A stretch of DNA of 64,000 nt, from NCBI RefSeq assembly GCF_028463845.1, contig NZ_CP116805.1, positions 2,666,001 through 2,730,000 on the forward strand. Reading direction: 5' to 3'. The DNA is from Gimibacter soli. GTDB taxonomy: Bacteria; Pseudomonadota; Alphaproteobacteria; Sphingomonadales; Kordiimonadaceae. Positions 45,845 to 54,458 of this stretch are shown here, piece by piece. The notes beneath the pieces were generated by a model. That model was given only the letters and a program-made list of their open reading frames with translations. It was not told the origin of the DNA and did no database searches. The translations under genes and the position numbers were made by a program. Position 1 is the first letter of the stretch. Every line of letters starts with the position of its first letter.

Positions 45845-46765
45845 CTAAGCTGCATCTATTCGATCTCGCAAATCGGCCAGCCAGTCTGCGAGATCAAGCC
45901 CGGTGCTTTCTTGCACAAGCGTCAGATCGTCAATCATCGCACCTAGCACCGAAACCGGTATATTCGCAGCCTTCGCGTCCGGTTGGCCTTCAATGCTTCT
46001 CTCGTTCAACCTGTCGATTTTCTTGAAAACCCACCACTTCACCCGCGTCGGGACAAGCCGCATCACAGCTCTTCGCAAAGCCGATTTTCCCCCGGGCGCA
46101 TAAAGAACATCCCGCAAGACCCTGCTGCGCGGTGCGCTGGCTGTGTTGGCACGCAGAGACGCCTGCCCGCTCGTCCGATGTGGATTCGTACCGATGAAAG
46201 AACATATCCGGTCATATCCGCTCGAACTGAGCGTGTCTGACCGGAGGAACAGAAACTCCCCGTCCGGAAAAGCATCCCGAAATCGCTGTATCTGCGGGTG
46301 GTAGAGGCTGCGTGACGCATAGCTCCAGTTGTCATGCGCGAACAAAGCGTTATCGCCAGCCAACCTGCCTGCCTCTTCGCTCAGGGCCGTGTGAAAATCC
46401 GACGTTTCATACCCTCGGCGTTGGCTCATAAGAAAATGAGAATAGGCCCTGTCGACCGGATGGCGCAGGATGAAAACGAATTTTCGCACACTGCTGCCCG
46501 CCCGAATGGCACTGGCGGCCTCGGGCCAATACATATATTCGGGGTCGATTTCACCGACCAAATGCGTGGCTGCCGACTGATTGAACTGGCCGAGATACCA
46601 ATCGCGTCCAAGTGTTGCCCGCTCTGCATGGCTGAAAAAATGCGTTTCCTTGATCTTCGGCAATGCAATATCCGGGTGTGCGCTCAGCATTTCGTGAAGC
46701 GCCGTCGTCCCGGCTTTCTGGGCACCGACCACAAGGAAATCGAGCCTGATCGGACCTTTCCTCAT
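45845..46765 (-). CDS. Sulfotransferase (PAPS-dependent)
   Basis: This 306-residue cytosolic-type sulfotransferase has the 5'-phosphosulfate loop VGAQKAGTTALHEML at residues 12-26 and the 3'-phosphate motif FILRHPVDRAYSHFLM near residue 97. It should transfer sulfate from PAPS to a sugar hydroxyl. As the last gene of the leftward polysaccharide operon, overlapping the upstream glycosyltransferase by 4 bp, it suggests that the polymer is sulfated. The similarity is to heparan/Nod-type sulfotransferases; the exact acceptor is unknown. Confidence 0.9.
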   Translation of the reverse strand: MRKGPIRLDFLVVGAQKAGTTALHEMLSAHPDIALPKIKETHFFSHAERATLGRDWYLGQFNQSAATHLVGEIDPEYMYWPEAASAIRAGSSVRKFVFILRHPVDRAYSHFLMSQRRGYETSDFHTALSEEAGRLAGDNALFAHDNWSYASRSLYHPQIQRFRDAFPDGEFLFLRSDTLSSSGYDRICSFIGTNPHRTSGQASLRANTASAPRSRVLRDVLYAPGGKSALRRAVMRLVPTRVKWWVFKKIDRLNERSIEGQPDAKAANIPVSVLGAMIDDLTLVQESTGLDLADWLADLRDRIDAA

Positions 46766-47601
46766 ACACCGCGCCTTTCAGCCAAGGCCTGTGCCAGATA
46801 GTCGGCCCGGACCGCAAGGCTTGGCCGCAAGCGCGCCAGAACCCGCATCGTGGCAAGACGACGATGTGGCAGGTCGGGCTTTCCGATAATCTCGCTATAG
46901 AGGATGAGACTGCGGGCTTCTTCCCTGAGCATGAAGTCGACCGAAGGATTGCTGGCGCCGCCTTCGTGCAGGATTTTCACATCCCGACAGAAGCGCGGTC
47001 GCCCGAACTTTTCGTTCAGGCGGCGGCTCAATTCGACTTCTTCATAATAAAGGAAAAACCGTTCATCGAAGCCGCCGACGGCCTCAAATGCTGAACGGCA
47101 GACCACGAGCAGGGAACCCACCGGATAGGCAAAACGCAGCAGCGGCGCGCACCGGTGCATCCAGCGGTGCGGCCGCGCAAGATCGGTCAGCAGTGTTCTG
47201 TATTCAGGCCTCAGGTCAAACGTGTTCACGCCGCGCTCGCGGGATATCTGCAAGGCGGTTCCCCAGCGATTGCCGGCGAATGATTGCACGAGGGGGACAA
47301 GCGAGGTCTGGAAGAGGACGTCAGGATTGATGAAGGCGATCGTTTCGCCATTCGCCAGTGCCACGCCTTCGTTACAGCCGGCCCCGAATCCGTGATTCTC
47401 CGTCATTTTCACGGTCACGGCGAACCCGGCCTGCCGCAGCGTCGCAGCATGCTCTTGGGTGCTGATGTCCCCCGAGTTTTCAATGAAGATGAACTCGAAG
47501 TCGCCTTTGCCTGCCAGCGAGGCGTGACACTCTAGGAACGAGGCGACATACCCGCCAAGCCGGGACGCTGAATTATGGCAAACGGTCACGATGGAAATCA
47601 T
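46762..47601 (-). CDS. Glycosyltransferase family 2
   Basis: This 279-residue GT-A fold enzyme has the N-terminal SIVTVCHNSA nucleotide-binding start, an ENHGFGAGCNEG segment and the NPDV metal-binding variant near residue 98, a pattern typical of rhamnosyltransferase-like GT2 proteins such as WbbL. It should add one sugar to the lipid-linked repeat unit on the cytoplasmic face. The ATG at 47601 overlaps the upstream GT4 gene by 4 bp; a 20-residue upstream extension is unlikely. Confidence 0.92.
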   Translation of the reverse strand: MISIVTVCHNSASRLGGYVASFLECHASLAGKGDFEFIFIENSGDISTQEHAATLRQAGFAVTVKMTENHGFGAGCNEGVALANGETIAFINPDVLFQTSLVPLVQSFAGNRWGTALQISRERGVNTFDLRPEYRTLLTDLARPHRWMHRCAPLLRFAYPVGSLLVVCRSAFEAVGGFDERFFLYYEEVELSRRLNEKFGRPRFCRDVKILHEGGASNPSVDFMLREEARSLILYSEIIGKPDLPHRRLATMRVLARLRPSLAVRADYLAQALAERRGV

Positions 47602-48728
47602 GATCGCCGTCCCGTCAGCGAAAGGATCATGTCTGCATAGGCCCCGGCCGCGGCATCCCACGAATAGTCGGCCCCTATCCGGGCTCGCTTTGCTACCGCT
47701 TCAGCACGCAACCCTCTAATATTTTCGGAAGCGGAACGAACTGCCGCGAGAAAAGCCTGATTGTCGTCTGCGGGGAATGTGTGCCCCGCGAACTTGCCCC
47801 TGAAATCGGCAAGGGCACCGCCATCGGAGACAACCGCCGGAAGCCCCGCGGCCACAGCCTCGATGACCGGAATGCCAAACCCTTCAGCTTCCGACGGGAA
47901 CAGGAGGAGATCGCTGCTGGCATAAACGGCAGCGAGATCAGCTGACGACAGGCCGGCGCGAATATCAACCTTCAGCCCTACGGAGCGAGCGCGGGCGACC
48001 TCTGTGTGCAACTGCGCGGCATACTCCCCGACGCCACTGCCAATGATCGTGTATTCGCTATCGATCCCGGCACCCGCGAGCATCTGCTGCGCCTGTATCC
48101 CCCATTCGTGACGCTTGCGCTGCTCCAGCCGTGACACAGACAGAAGCCTTAAGGGCCCTGCGCTGGCCCTTTCCTGCCTCGGGATTTGCAGGAACACCGG
48201 GTCAACGGCATTCGCGATAATGGCGATGCTATCCGCCGGAACCCCGAAATGGTGTTCGATGCGCCCGGCTGAATAACGCGACACAGTGGCGACACGCGTT
48301 GAATGCCGTGCCGACCAGCCAAAAAGCAAGCGGCGCAGCGTGCGGTAACCCCATGAAAAGCTGTTCGGGAAATCAAGGAACAGAACATCATGGATGACAC
48401 TGATGGTCGGGCAAGGCGCTGCGAACGGCCTTACATACTGGCTGAGAACAACATCAGCCCCGGTCCGGCGAAGCGCCCGCGGGATATCAACCAAATTTCG
48501 CCATAAAAACCCGGTGCGGATCGGAACATATTCAAATGGCACCGTCAGGAACCGGCAGATATTGTCTGCACTTTCAGCGGCACAAACGAGCCGCAGCTTT
48601 ATATCCGGCACCTTTGCGGCCATTGCGCCCGGCAACGCATTCAGGATGCCGGCGAGATAGGTTGTCGTCCCCTGCCATCCGGCATCGAACGTATGACAAT
48701 CCACAAAGACAGTGACGGCCCTGCTCAT
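47598..48728 (-). CDS. Glycosyltransferase family 4
   Basis: This 376-residue GT-B fold enzyme has an N-terminal acceptor domain (VFVDCHTFDAGWQGTTTYL) and a C-terminal donor domain with LLSVSRLEQRKRH and the E-x7-E motif region SEAEGFGIPVIEA near residue 295. It transfers a nucleotide-sugar-derived residue during repeat-unit assembly. It overlaps genes on both sides by 4 bp, so it lies in one tight operon with the polymerase-like protein and the GT2. Confidence 0.92.
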   Translation of the reverse strand: MSRAVTVFVDCHTFDAGWQGTTTYLAGILNALPGAMAAKVPDIKLRLVCAAESADNICRFLTVPFEYVPIRTGFLWRNLVDIPRALRRTGADVVLSQYVRPFAAPCPTISVIHDVLFLDFPNSFSWGYRTLRRLLFGWSARHSTRVATVSRYSAGRIEHHFGVPADSIAIIANAVDPVFLQIPRQERASAGPLRLLSVSRLEQRKRHEWGIQAQQMLAGAGIDSEYTIIGSGVGEYAAQLHTEVARARSVGLKVDIRAGLSSADLAAVYASSDLLLFPSEAEGFGIPVIEAVAAGLPAVVSDGGALADFRGKFAGHTFPADDNQAFLAAVRSASENIRGLRAEAVAKRARIGADYSWDAAAGAYADMILSLTGRRS

Positions 48729-49993
48729 CGACGCCCTGCTCCGGGCTCCACACCGCCGGCAACAGGCCCTTCGTTTTGAGCCTCAGCCGTCGCCATCGCT
48801 GCCCGCCGGCTGGCGGCGCGGGCAACCAGCATCATCCGGATCAGCGCCCCGGAACTCCAGCCCCACACCAGCAGCACGCCATCAAGGCTTTCCCGGTTCA
48901 ACGGGCCGGAAATCAGTACGGTGGTGATCAGCAGCGTGACTGCGGAGGCGCGCGCAAGCTGCGAGAGAACATAGTCGTGGCCCGTTTGCGTCAGATAGGG
49001 CAGACGGAAGGGATAGATCATGAAAACAATGATCGCGACGACGCCGACAATCCCGGTTTTCACGAGCAACGTAAAATAGGCATTGTGGATGAAGGGTAGC
49101 GACCGGACATCCTCTGAATCGCCGTAAGCCACAGAATTGCCAAGGTCGATTGCCGTTCCGAAGCCCATCCCGAAAATCTGCTCCGGCAACGATCCTGATA
49201 TCCAGGTCTGGTAAGCCCGGTAGGCTTCGAACCCGCGCCAGTTGGCATACATCCGCAGCCGGTCGTCGCCGGTTTCAAACGTGATTTCATTGAGGGCATT
49301 CTGGATTTTGCCCAGGAAGGTGATGTTTGCGAAATCATACTGTGGCAGCAACGGCACCACGAGGAACATGAGAATGCCAAGCGCCAGTGTCGTCATCAGG
49401 AAGCGCGACTGTGTATGCAGCACATGGTTCACGGCCAGATAAGACACGAAGAGGATCAGCACACCGGTGCGCGAGCCGCTGAGGACGATCATCACGACAA
49501 CAAGGATCAACAGGGACATCCTGACCACCTGCTCGAGGATACCCCTGCCCTGATAATAGCGCCAAATGAAGGGGGTCAGCAGAACCGCGACGTAGGAAAG
49601 GTGCCGCGCCGTCTCGATGTTCCGGTCAAGGACCGCCAGAAACACATTGACGGCAGAGAGCACGAGGGCAACACGGGTGAATTGCCTGAGCCAGTTGCGG
49701 TCCACCGCCAACAGAAGCCCGAGCAAGAGGCCGACAAAGGCCACCAGCATGACTTTTGAAACATACCAGACGTCCTTGAGAACATCATAGGATGCAGGGC
49801 CCCAGTCAGCGAACAGAAAGCCCGACAACGCAAGCAGCGCAAGCGGCGCGAGTGGTCGGAATGCCGGGACCGGCAGCTTTCCACCCCGCAGGAGAAAGAG
49901 CCCGACAGCAACCACAATCAGCACAGGGAAATAGTAGGCGCTCGGAAACAAGCCGATAATCAGCAACAGCCCGGGCAGAAGCAGGCGGCTCAT
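48725..49993 (-). CDS. O-antigen ligase/polymerase-like membrane protein (Wzy/WaaL family)
   Basis: This 422-residue polytopic protein has about ten to twelve helices, a SGSRTG motif in the central region and a large periplasmic loop with GMGFG and HNAYFTLLVKTG. These mark the Wzy_C/O-antigen ligase superfamily. It may be the Wzy polymerase for the repeat units exported by the Wzx at 50687. The ATG at 49993 overlaps the upstream acetyltransferase stop; an apparent N-terminal extension to 50167 is antisense-like basic sequence. A second member of this superfamily is at 61469. Confidence 0.88.
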   Translation of the reverse strand: MSRLLLPGLLLIIGLFPSAYYFPVLIVVAVGLFLLRGGKLPVPAFRPLAPLALLALSGFLFADWGPASYDVLKDVWYVSKVMLVAFVGLLLGLLLAVDRNWLRQFTRVALVLSAVNVFLAVLDRNIETARHLSYVAVLLTPFIWRYYQGRGILEQVVRMSLLILVVVMIVLSGSRTGVLILFVSYLAVNHVLHTQSRFLMTTLALGILMFLVVPLLPQYDFANITFLGKIQNALNEITFETGDDRLRMYANWRGFEAYRAYQTWISGSLPEQIFGMGFGTAIDLGNSVAYGDSEDVRSLPFIHNAYFTLLVKTGIVGVVAIIVFMIYPFRLPYLTQTGHDYVLSQLARASAVTLLITTVLISGPLNRESLDGVLLVWGWSSGALIRMMLVARAASRRAAMATAEAQNEGPVAGGVEPGAGRR

Positions 49994-50631
49994 ACGGGGG
50001 CCCCTTCGTCGGACGCATCCCTCTGCCGCAAGAAGCGCGCAGGGATGCCCACGTAAATACAGTTCGCGTCTGTCTGGGCACCGGCAAGAACCGTGTTGGC
50101 GCCAAGGACAGTACCGTCGCCAAGGTCGGAGCCGTCCAAGAGGGTCGATTTGGCCCCAAGCCAGCAATCGTTGCCGATACGGATCCCGCGTCCCCGGATC
50201 GCCTGTGCTCGCACAGGTCGGTCGGTCGCAAGGCCGTGTTCTTCAGGGTGGACCGACACATAAGGGCCGGCAATCACATTTGCCCCTATCACAAGGCCAA
50301 AGCCGCCACCGATATTGCAATAGGGCCCAAAGGTGACATTCTCGCCAATCTCCACGTTCGGGCAGGTGAACGTGGAGCTTCCGGATGCGCGGAAGATGCT
50401 GAAATCCCCAAGCGAAAACCCGGACCGGATCGTCCCCTTTGCCGTATAGCGCAGGTCAAGCTTTGCGAAGTCGCCGACCTTCACAATGCCCTGCAGCTTC
50501 ACTTTCCGGTCAATCCAGATGCGCGCGCCCCGGCCCTTCAGGATGATGGCATCGAACCGCAGATGCAGTATCTGCCAGATCAGCCCCCGGACAAGCATGG
50601 CGATATGTTCTGGCCTGACCCGGCGTTTCAT
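49990..50631 (-). CDS. Hexapeptide-repeat acyltransferase (WcaF/LbH type)
   Basis: This ~213-residue protein shows left-handed beta-helix hexapeptide repeats (IGENVTFGPYCNIGGG, IGNDCWLGAKSTLLDG, then GTVLGANTVLAG) and a proline-bearing end VGIPARFLR, typical of sugar O-acetyltransferases. It probably acetylates a sugar of the repeat unit. The start is uncertain. The ATG at 50631 has AAGGGGG 8 nt upstream, whereas the ATG at 50670 gives 13 more residues but lacks a ribosome site. It lies between the flippase and the polymerase-like gene. Confidence 0.88.
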   Translation of the reverse strand: MKRRVRPEHIAMLVRGLIWQILHLRFDAIILKGRGARIWIDRKVKLQGIVKVGDFAKLDLRYTAKGTIRSGFSLGDFSIFRASGSSTFTCPNVEIGENVTFGPYCNIGGGFGLVIGANVIAGPYVSVHPEEHGLATDRPVRAQAIRGRGIRIGNDCWLGAKSTLLDGSDLGDGTVLGANTVLAGAQTDANCIYVGIPARFLRQRDASDEGAPV

Positions 50632-50686
50632 TTGTGGCGCCCCCTTCGGGCCTGCAGCCCGACCTGCCATTCATCATATTTCGCCA

Positions 50687-51940
50687 TCAGATCACCCCCG
50701 GCAGAAAACCAAGATTCCGCCGCACGGCCAAAACAACAAGAAGCTTTGTCATGACCAGCCCGATCGCGATACCGACGGCGGCGCCGTCTGCGCCGAAAAG
50801 TACCGCAAGTACGGTAACCGACACCATCATTATGGATAAGCCGGTCGCCTGTGCCGTGACACCGCGCCGCTCATGCCCCGTCATCATCAGGATAAGCGCC
50901 GGCGAGCCGAAGGCGACACCAAGCAGCTGCCCCACGCTCAGGAACACCAGCGGCAAATAGCCACCTTCAACATAATTGTCCCCGAAGGTCAGCCCGATCA
51001 GGGGCTTGCCAAGGGAAATGAGTATAAGGGCAACGGGCAGCGCCAGTGCAAGTGTCAGCCGTGCCGACTGCCGCGACAGCGCCTGAAGCGCCGGGCGCCC
51101 TGCCCGGTTGGCTTCAACGATCCGCGGACCGATGATGGCATTCATGATCATCAGGGGAAAGGCTACCAGCAGCGCGCCCCGCTCGGCCACCCGCAAATAG
51201 GCAACGTGTTCATCATTGCCAAGGAAGCCAAGAAGCAGCGTGGCGAACTGGGTGCTGAGGGTGGTCATGCCGCTGATCAGCGCGAATGACAGCAGGGCCG
51301 GCCCCCAGGCTTGCAGGTGCGCCCCGCCCGGCAATAAGGGTCGCACAGGGAATTTCGAGACCTGTATGACGAGCCACAATCCGGCAAGGCCGACAAACAG
51401 ATAGGCCAGCAGATTGAACCGCAGCATGATGCCTGCTTCGGCAACTGCCCCTTGCAACAGCCAAAGTGCCGCAACGATCAGGATCGGCGGCACGGCAAGT
51501 TGCCGGATGGCCTCTGCCAGGGCCGGGCGCCCAGCCCCTTTCAGGACCCCTTCCCCCACAGCCATCAGGCTCAGGGCCGGAACCATCAGTGCAGCCATCG
51601 TCAGCAATGCCGAGCGCCCCGGCATAACATATGCCCCGAAGGCGAGCACCCCGAGGATCACCACCAGCGACGCCACCCCCACCCACGCTAGCGACGTGGT
51701 CAGGACCCGTTGAAAGGCCGGCGTGTCTTCGGCCAGCAGGCTTGTCGAGACTTCCCGTGTCAGAAGAAGGGGCAGACCGCCTGAAACCGGCACGGCCAGA
51801 AAGGTCGCCGCTGCGATCGCAAAGCTATATTGCCCGAATTCTTCCACGGGCAACCACCGGGCCAGCACGATATTGACGATGAGCGCAAGCGGCACGCCAA
51901 TCACATACACAGCCGAAACGGATGCCAGCGATTTCATCAT
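50687..51940 (-). CDS. Polysaccharide flippase (Wzx-like)
   Basis: This 417-residue membrane protein has about twelve to fourteen helices and matches the MATE-like MVF/PST flippase pattern (N-terminal VLARWLPVEEFGQYSFA). It would flip undecaprenyl-linked repeat units to the periplasm. Two adjacent ATG codons (51940, 51937) are possible starts; the longer frame from 51979 begins with TTG inside the upstream gene. Together with a Wzy-like protein, a Wzc kinase and a Wza-like channel, it completes the Wzx/Wzy pathway. Confidence 0.9.
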   Translation of the reverse strand: MMKSLASVSAVYVIGVPLALIVNIVLARWLPVEEFGQYSFAIAAATFLAVPVSGGLPLLLTREVSTSLLAEDTPAFQRVLTTSLAWVGVASLVVILGVLAFGAYVMPGRSALLTMAALMVPALSLMAVGEGVLKGAGRPALAEAIRQLAVPPILIVAALWLLQGAVAEAGIMLRFNLLAYLFVGLAGLWLVIQVSKFPVRPLLPGGAHLQAWGPALLSFALISGMTTLSTQFATLLLGFLGNDEHVAYLRVAERGALLVAFPLMIMNAIIGPRIVEANRAGRPALQALSRQSARLTLALALPVALILISLGKPLIGLTFGDNYVEGGYLPLVFLSVGQLLGVAFGSPALILMMTGHERRGVTAQATGLSIMMVSVTVLAVLFGADGAAVGIAIGLVMTKLLVVLAVRRNLGFLPGVI

Positions 51941-51971
51941 GGGAATTGCCCGCCCGCCCGCCGCACGCCGA

Positions 51972-52736
51972 TCATGCAATGATCCAGCGTTCGGTGCCCA
52001 TCAGGCCAACCGCGCTTAACTTGCCCGTGGCGAAGGCGCCCGTATCGACCGCAATCCGTCCGGCTTCCATCGTGACTTCATTGACGCCCGTATGGCCATG
52101 CACGACGCACAGGTCAAAACCGTGATCGCCTTGCGTGAAGGCGTCGCGGATCATCAGCTTGTCGGAGACTTTCTGGTCTTCAAGCGGCACACCGGGGCGC
52201 AGGCCCGCATGGACGAAATAATAATCGCCCAACCGGAATTCGAGCTGCAAGCTGAGAAGAAAGTCGGCATGTGACTTGGGGATAGCGGCCTTCAGTGCCT
52301 TTGCCGTATCCGCCAGCACTGCATCTGGCACTTCAACCGGCACCGGCACCCCATAGCTTTGGCACGCTGCCCTGCCCCCCACGGCAAACCAGCGCGGGCC
52401 TGTTGCGGGGTCACGCAGGAAATCAAACAGCATCAGTTCGTGATTGCCAACAAGAGGGACAAGCTTCAGCTTCGGGTGGCTGTATGCCGCGAAAAAATCA
52501 ATCACTTCACGGGACTGGAAGCCGCGATCAATATAATCCCCAAGCGGGATAAGATAGGCTTCCTTCACCCCCTCGGCATAGTCGAGATCGGCTTCGATCT
52601 TGGCGATCAGCGGCAGCAGGAGATCCAGCCGCCCATGAATGTCTCCGATTGCATAGGCAATCACACCATCAGGCAAGGCCCAGTCACGCGGCGGTACGGT
52701 TTTCTTCCGGCTTAAACGACCCCAGAAGGTTTTCAT
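51972..52736 (-). CDS. Serine/threonine (PPP-family) metallophosphatase
   Basis: This 254-residue calcineurin-like phosphoesterase has the three hallmark motifs GDIHGR (~31), GDYIDRG (~66) and GNHE (~97), followed by HAGL and HGHTG, giving a dinuclear metal site as in lambda phosphatase and PrpA/B. It sits in the polysaccharide operon between the flippase and a secreted protein. No low-molecular-weight Wzb-type tyrosine phosphatase is present, so this enzyme may dephosphorylate the Wzc kinase. That link is inference. Confidence 0.9.
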   Translation of the reverse strand: MKTFWGRLSRKKTVPPRDWALPDGVIAYAIGDIHGRLDLLLPLIAKIEADLDYAEGVKEAYLIPLGDYIDRGFQSREVIDFFAAYSHPKLKLVPLVGNHELMLFDFLRDPATGPRWFAVGGRAACQSYGVPVPVEVPDAVLADTAKALKAAIPKSHADFLLSLQLEFRLGDYYFVHAGLRPGVPLEDQKVSDKLMIRDAFTQGDHGFDLCVVHGHTGVNEVTMEAGRIAVDTGAFATGKLSAVGLMGTERWIIA

Positions 52737-52827
52737 GCGGGCTCCCCAACGGCCTGTCGATCAGTTGCTGAAACCTTTGTAAGGCTTCATATGCCCAACC
52801 GCAATCGGCTGCACTGCAGCCTTCAGA

Positions 52828-52854
52828 TGAAAAACCCCGGCACAAACCGGGGTT
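52828..52854 (-). terminator. Intrinsic terminator after the secreted Ala/Gln-rich protein
   Basis: On the minus strand an 8-bp stem AACCCCGG/CCGGGGTT with loop TTTGTG is followed by TTT. It lies 30 bp past the stop at 52885 and should end transcription before the phosphatase gene. Confidence 0.8.
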
Positions 52855-52884
52855 CACATGACTTTCACGATCTCGAATGGCAGG

Positions 52885-53544
52885 TCAGGTCGGCGAACCG
52901 CTCTGATCAGGATTGGGCTCGACAATTACCGGCACTTCCGGCGTGACGGGCTGCGGCACCACTCGAACAACTGTAGTTGTGTTCTGTTGCGTCGCTTGCT
53001 GCGTATTCTGTGCAGTTTGCACAGTCTGCGTATTGCTGCCACCACCGACGTTCGCATTCATATACGCCATCTGCAATGGGCCATTGTTAATCGAAGCAAC
53101 AAAAGACTGGATATTTGCCGAACTGGCCGGATCGGTTGCCGTCATTGCATAGGCGGCGTTGGCGGCAGCTTCCCCCACGGCATCTACAAGCGTATTGTCC
53201 GCCGCAGCCACCGCCGGATTGTTAGCAAGCGTAAGAGCCACATTGATCAGCGCTGCTGAACTCTGCGTATCCGAGGACGCAAGGCTTTGCCCCATGGCCG
53301 CGATGCTTTTCGCAACCTTCGCAACCATCGCCCCTTTGCCCTGCGCGAGCTTGATGCCAACCAGTTGCTGGATCCCGGCGGTGTTACCCGCTTGGGCAAG
53401 CGCAATGATCTGAGCCTGCAACTGCCGCTCTTCCATGCTTTCGGAAACGGCTTGTGCGACCGCTGCAGGTGTTACCACGGGCAGCGCACCAAGGGAGGCA
53501 ACCGCGCAGCCGAACGCGACAGCGATAGAATAGGTACGTTTCAT
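52885..53544 (-). CDS. Secreted Ala/Gln/Thr-rich protein of unknown function
   Basis: This 219-residue protein has a clear signal peptide (cleavage near AVAQAV, residue 30), a helical Ala-rich middle (residues ~40-150) and a low-complexity Gln/Thr/Val/Pro tail (QTAQNTQQATQQNTTT). It is not recognised. Strong codon use and its own terminator downstream suggest a separate transcript within the polysaccharide locus. The tail composition resembles surface-exposed linkers. A role in polymer anchoring or envelope assembly is only a guess. Confidence 0.75.
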   Translation of the reverse strand: MKRTYSIAVAFGCAVASLGALPVVTPAAVAQAVSESMEERQLQAQIIALAQAGNTAGIQQLVGIKLAQGKGAMVAKVAKSIAAMGQSLASSDTQSSAALINVALTLANNPAVAAADNTLVDAVGEAAANAAYAMTATDPASSANIQSFVASINNGPLQMAYMNANVGGGSNTQTVQTAQNTQQATQQNTTTVVRVVPQPVTPEVPVIVEPNPDQSGSPT

Positions 53545-53675
53545 GACTTTCCTCCCGACAGGGTGCTCAAACCAGCTTATAAAGTGTCGATATCAGTTTT
53601 ATGCCAGAATCCGTTAAGCATCAATATCTTAAAACTGCGAGCTTCCTACCGCATAACATTCCTTGCGCGAATGTC

Positions 53676-54458
53676 CTATTCTCGCACGAATTCCTTCAGA
53701 AATGCCGTTTGGGCTTTCGGATCGTGCCCAAGCAGGAAGGAAACCCAGTCAAGCCGCTCCATTCTGACAGCATACAGCCTGAGAGTATCATTGTGCGCAT
53801 GATAGAGCCGCATCGTCTGTTGCCTCAGAAGATCAAGATCAGCCGGGGTCAGGGACGGCAGCAGGACGCGCCCCAATTCAAGCCGAGGCACCATCAGATC
53901 GTACGCCAGCGGGCCTGTCAGCAACGAGCTGCGCAGCGCGTCAACCGCCTTGCCCTCCTGCCCCAGCAGGACCGACCGGGCAACCGCCAGCCTCATCCAG
54001 CCATAGGAATATAAGGGCCGGAGGGCGAGACCGGCCTCAAGTTCGTTCGCCGCTTCTGACGCAATGATACGACGGGTCACCGGGTCTTCCTCGCGGGCAA
54101 GTTCAGCAACATAAAGCGCACCCAGATTCAGGTGTGGCTCTGCGAGCGGCGCCCAATCAAGGGCCGCCCGGCTGGCTTCGACAAGGATTGTGCGTTCATC
54201 GGGCGACAGCATCTCGCCCCTGTTGACCATTTCGATATAGGGCTGCGCAGTCGCAAGGTTCAGGTGCGCCAGCAATCGGGGAGCGGTGGCCGCAAGCGCC
54301 CATAAGGAAAGCCCGATACCGGCGACGAAGAGAACCAAACCGGTTCGCCCTGTCGGCCTTCCAGCGTTCTGGCGGAGCTTTTTACGGTGCGGGGAAGCTA
54401 CGTGAGTCCGCGTTTCGCCGTCCGGGTCAATTTGTGTAGTAGGCTTTATACTTGCCAT
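53676..54458 (-). CDS. Membrane-anchored helical-repeat protein of the polysaccharide operon
   Basis: This 260-residue protein has a basic N-terminal cytoplasmic part, one transmembrane helix (~residues 41-62) and a periplasmic helical region with TPR-like patterning (PLAEPHLNLGALYVAELA; ELEAGLALRPLYSYGWMRLAVAR). It begins 32 bp inside the end of the Wzc-like kinase gene, so the two are translated together. Similar small proteins accompany Wzc in alphaproteobacterial exopolysaccharide clusters and may help in assembly. No specific function was recognised. Confidence 0.78.
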   Translation of the reverse strand: MASIKPTTQIDPDGETRTHVASPHRKKLRQNAGRPTGRTGLVLFVAGIGLSLWALAATAPRLLAHLNLATAQPYIEMVNRGEMLSPDERTILVEASRAALDWAPLAEPHLNLGALYVAELAREEDPVTRRIIASEAANELEAGLALRPLYSYGWMRLAVARSVLLGQEGKAVDALRSSLLTGPLAYDLMVPRLELGRVLLPSLTPADLDLLRQQTMRLYHAHNDTLRLYAVRMERLDWVSFLLGHDPKAQTAFLKEFVRE

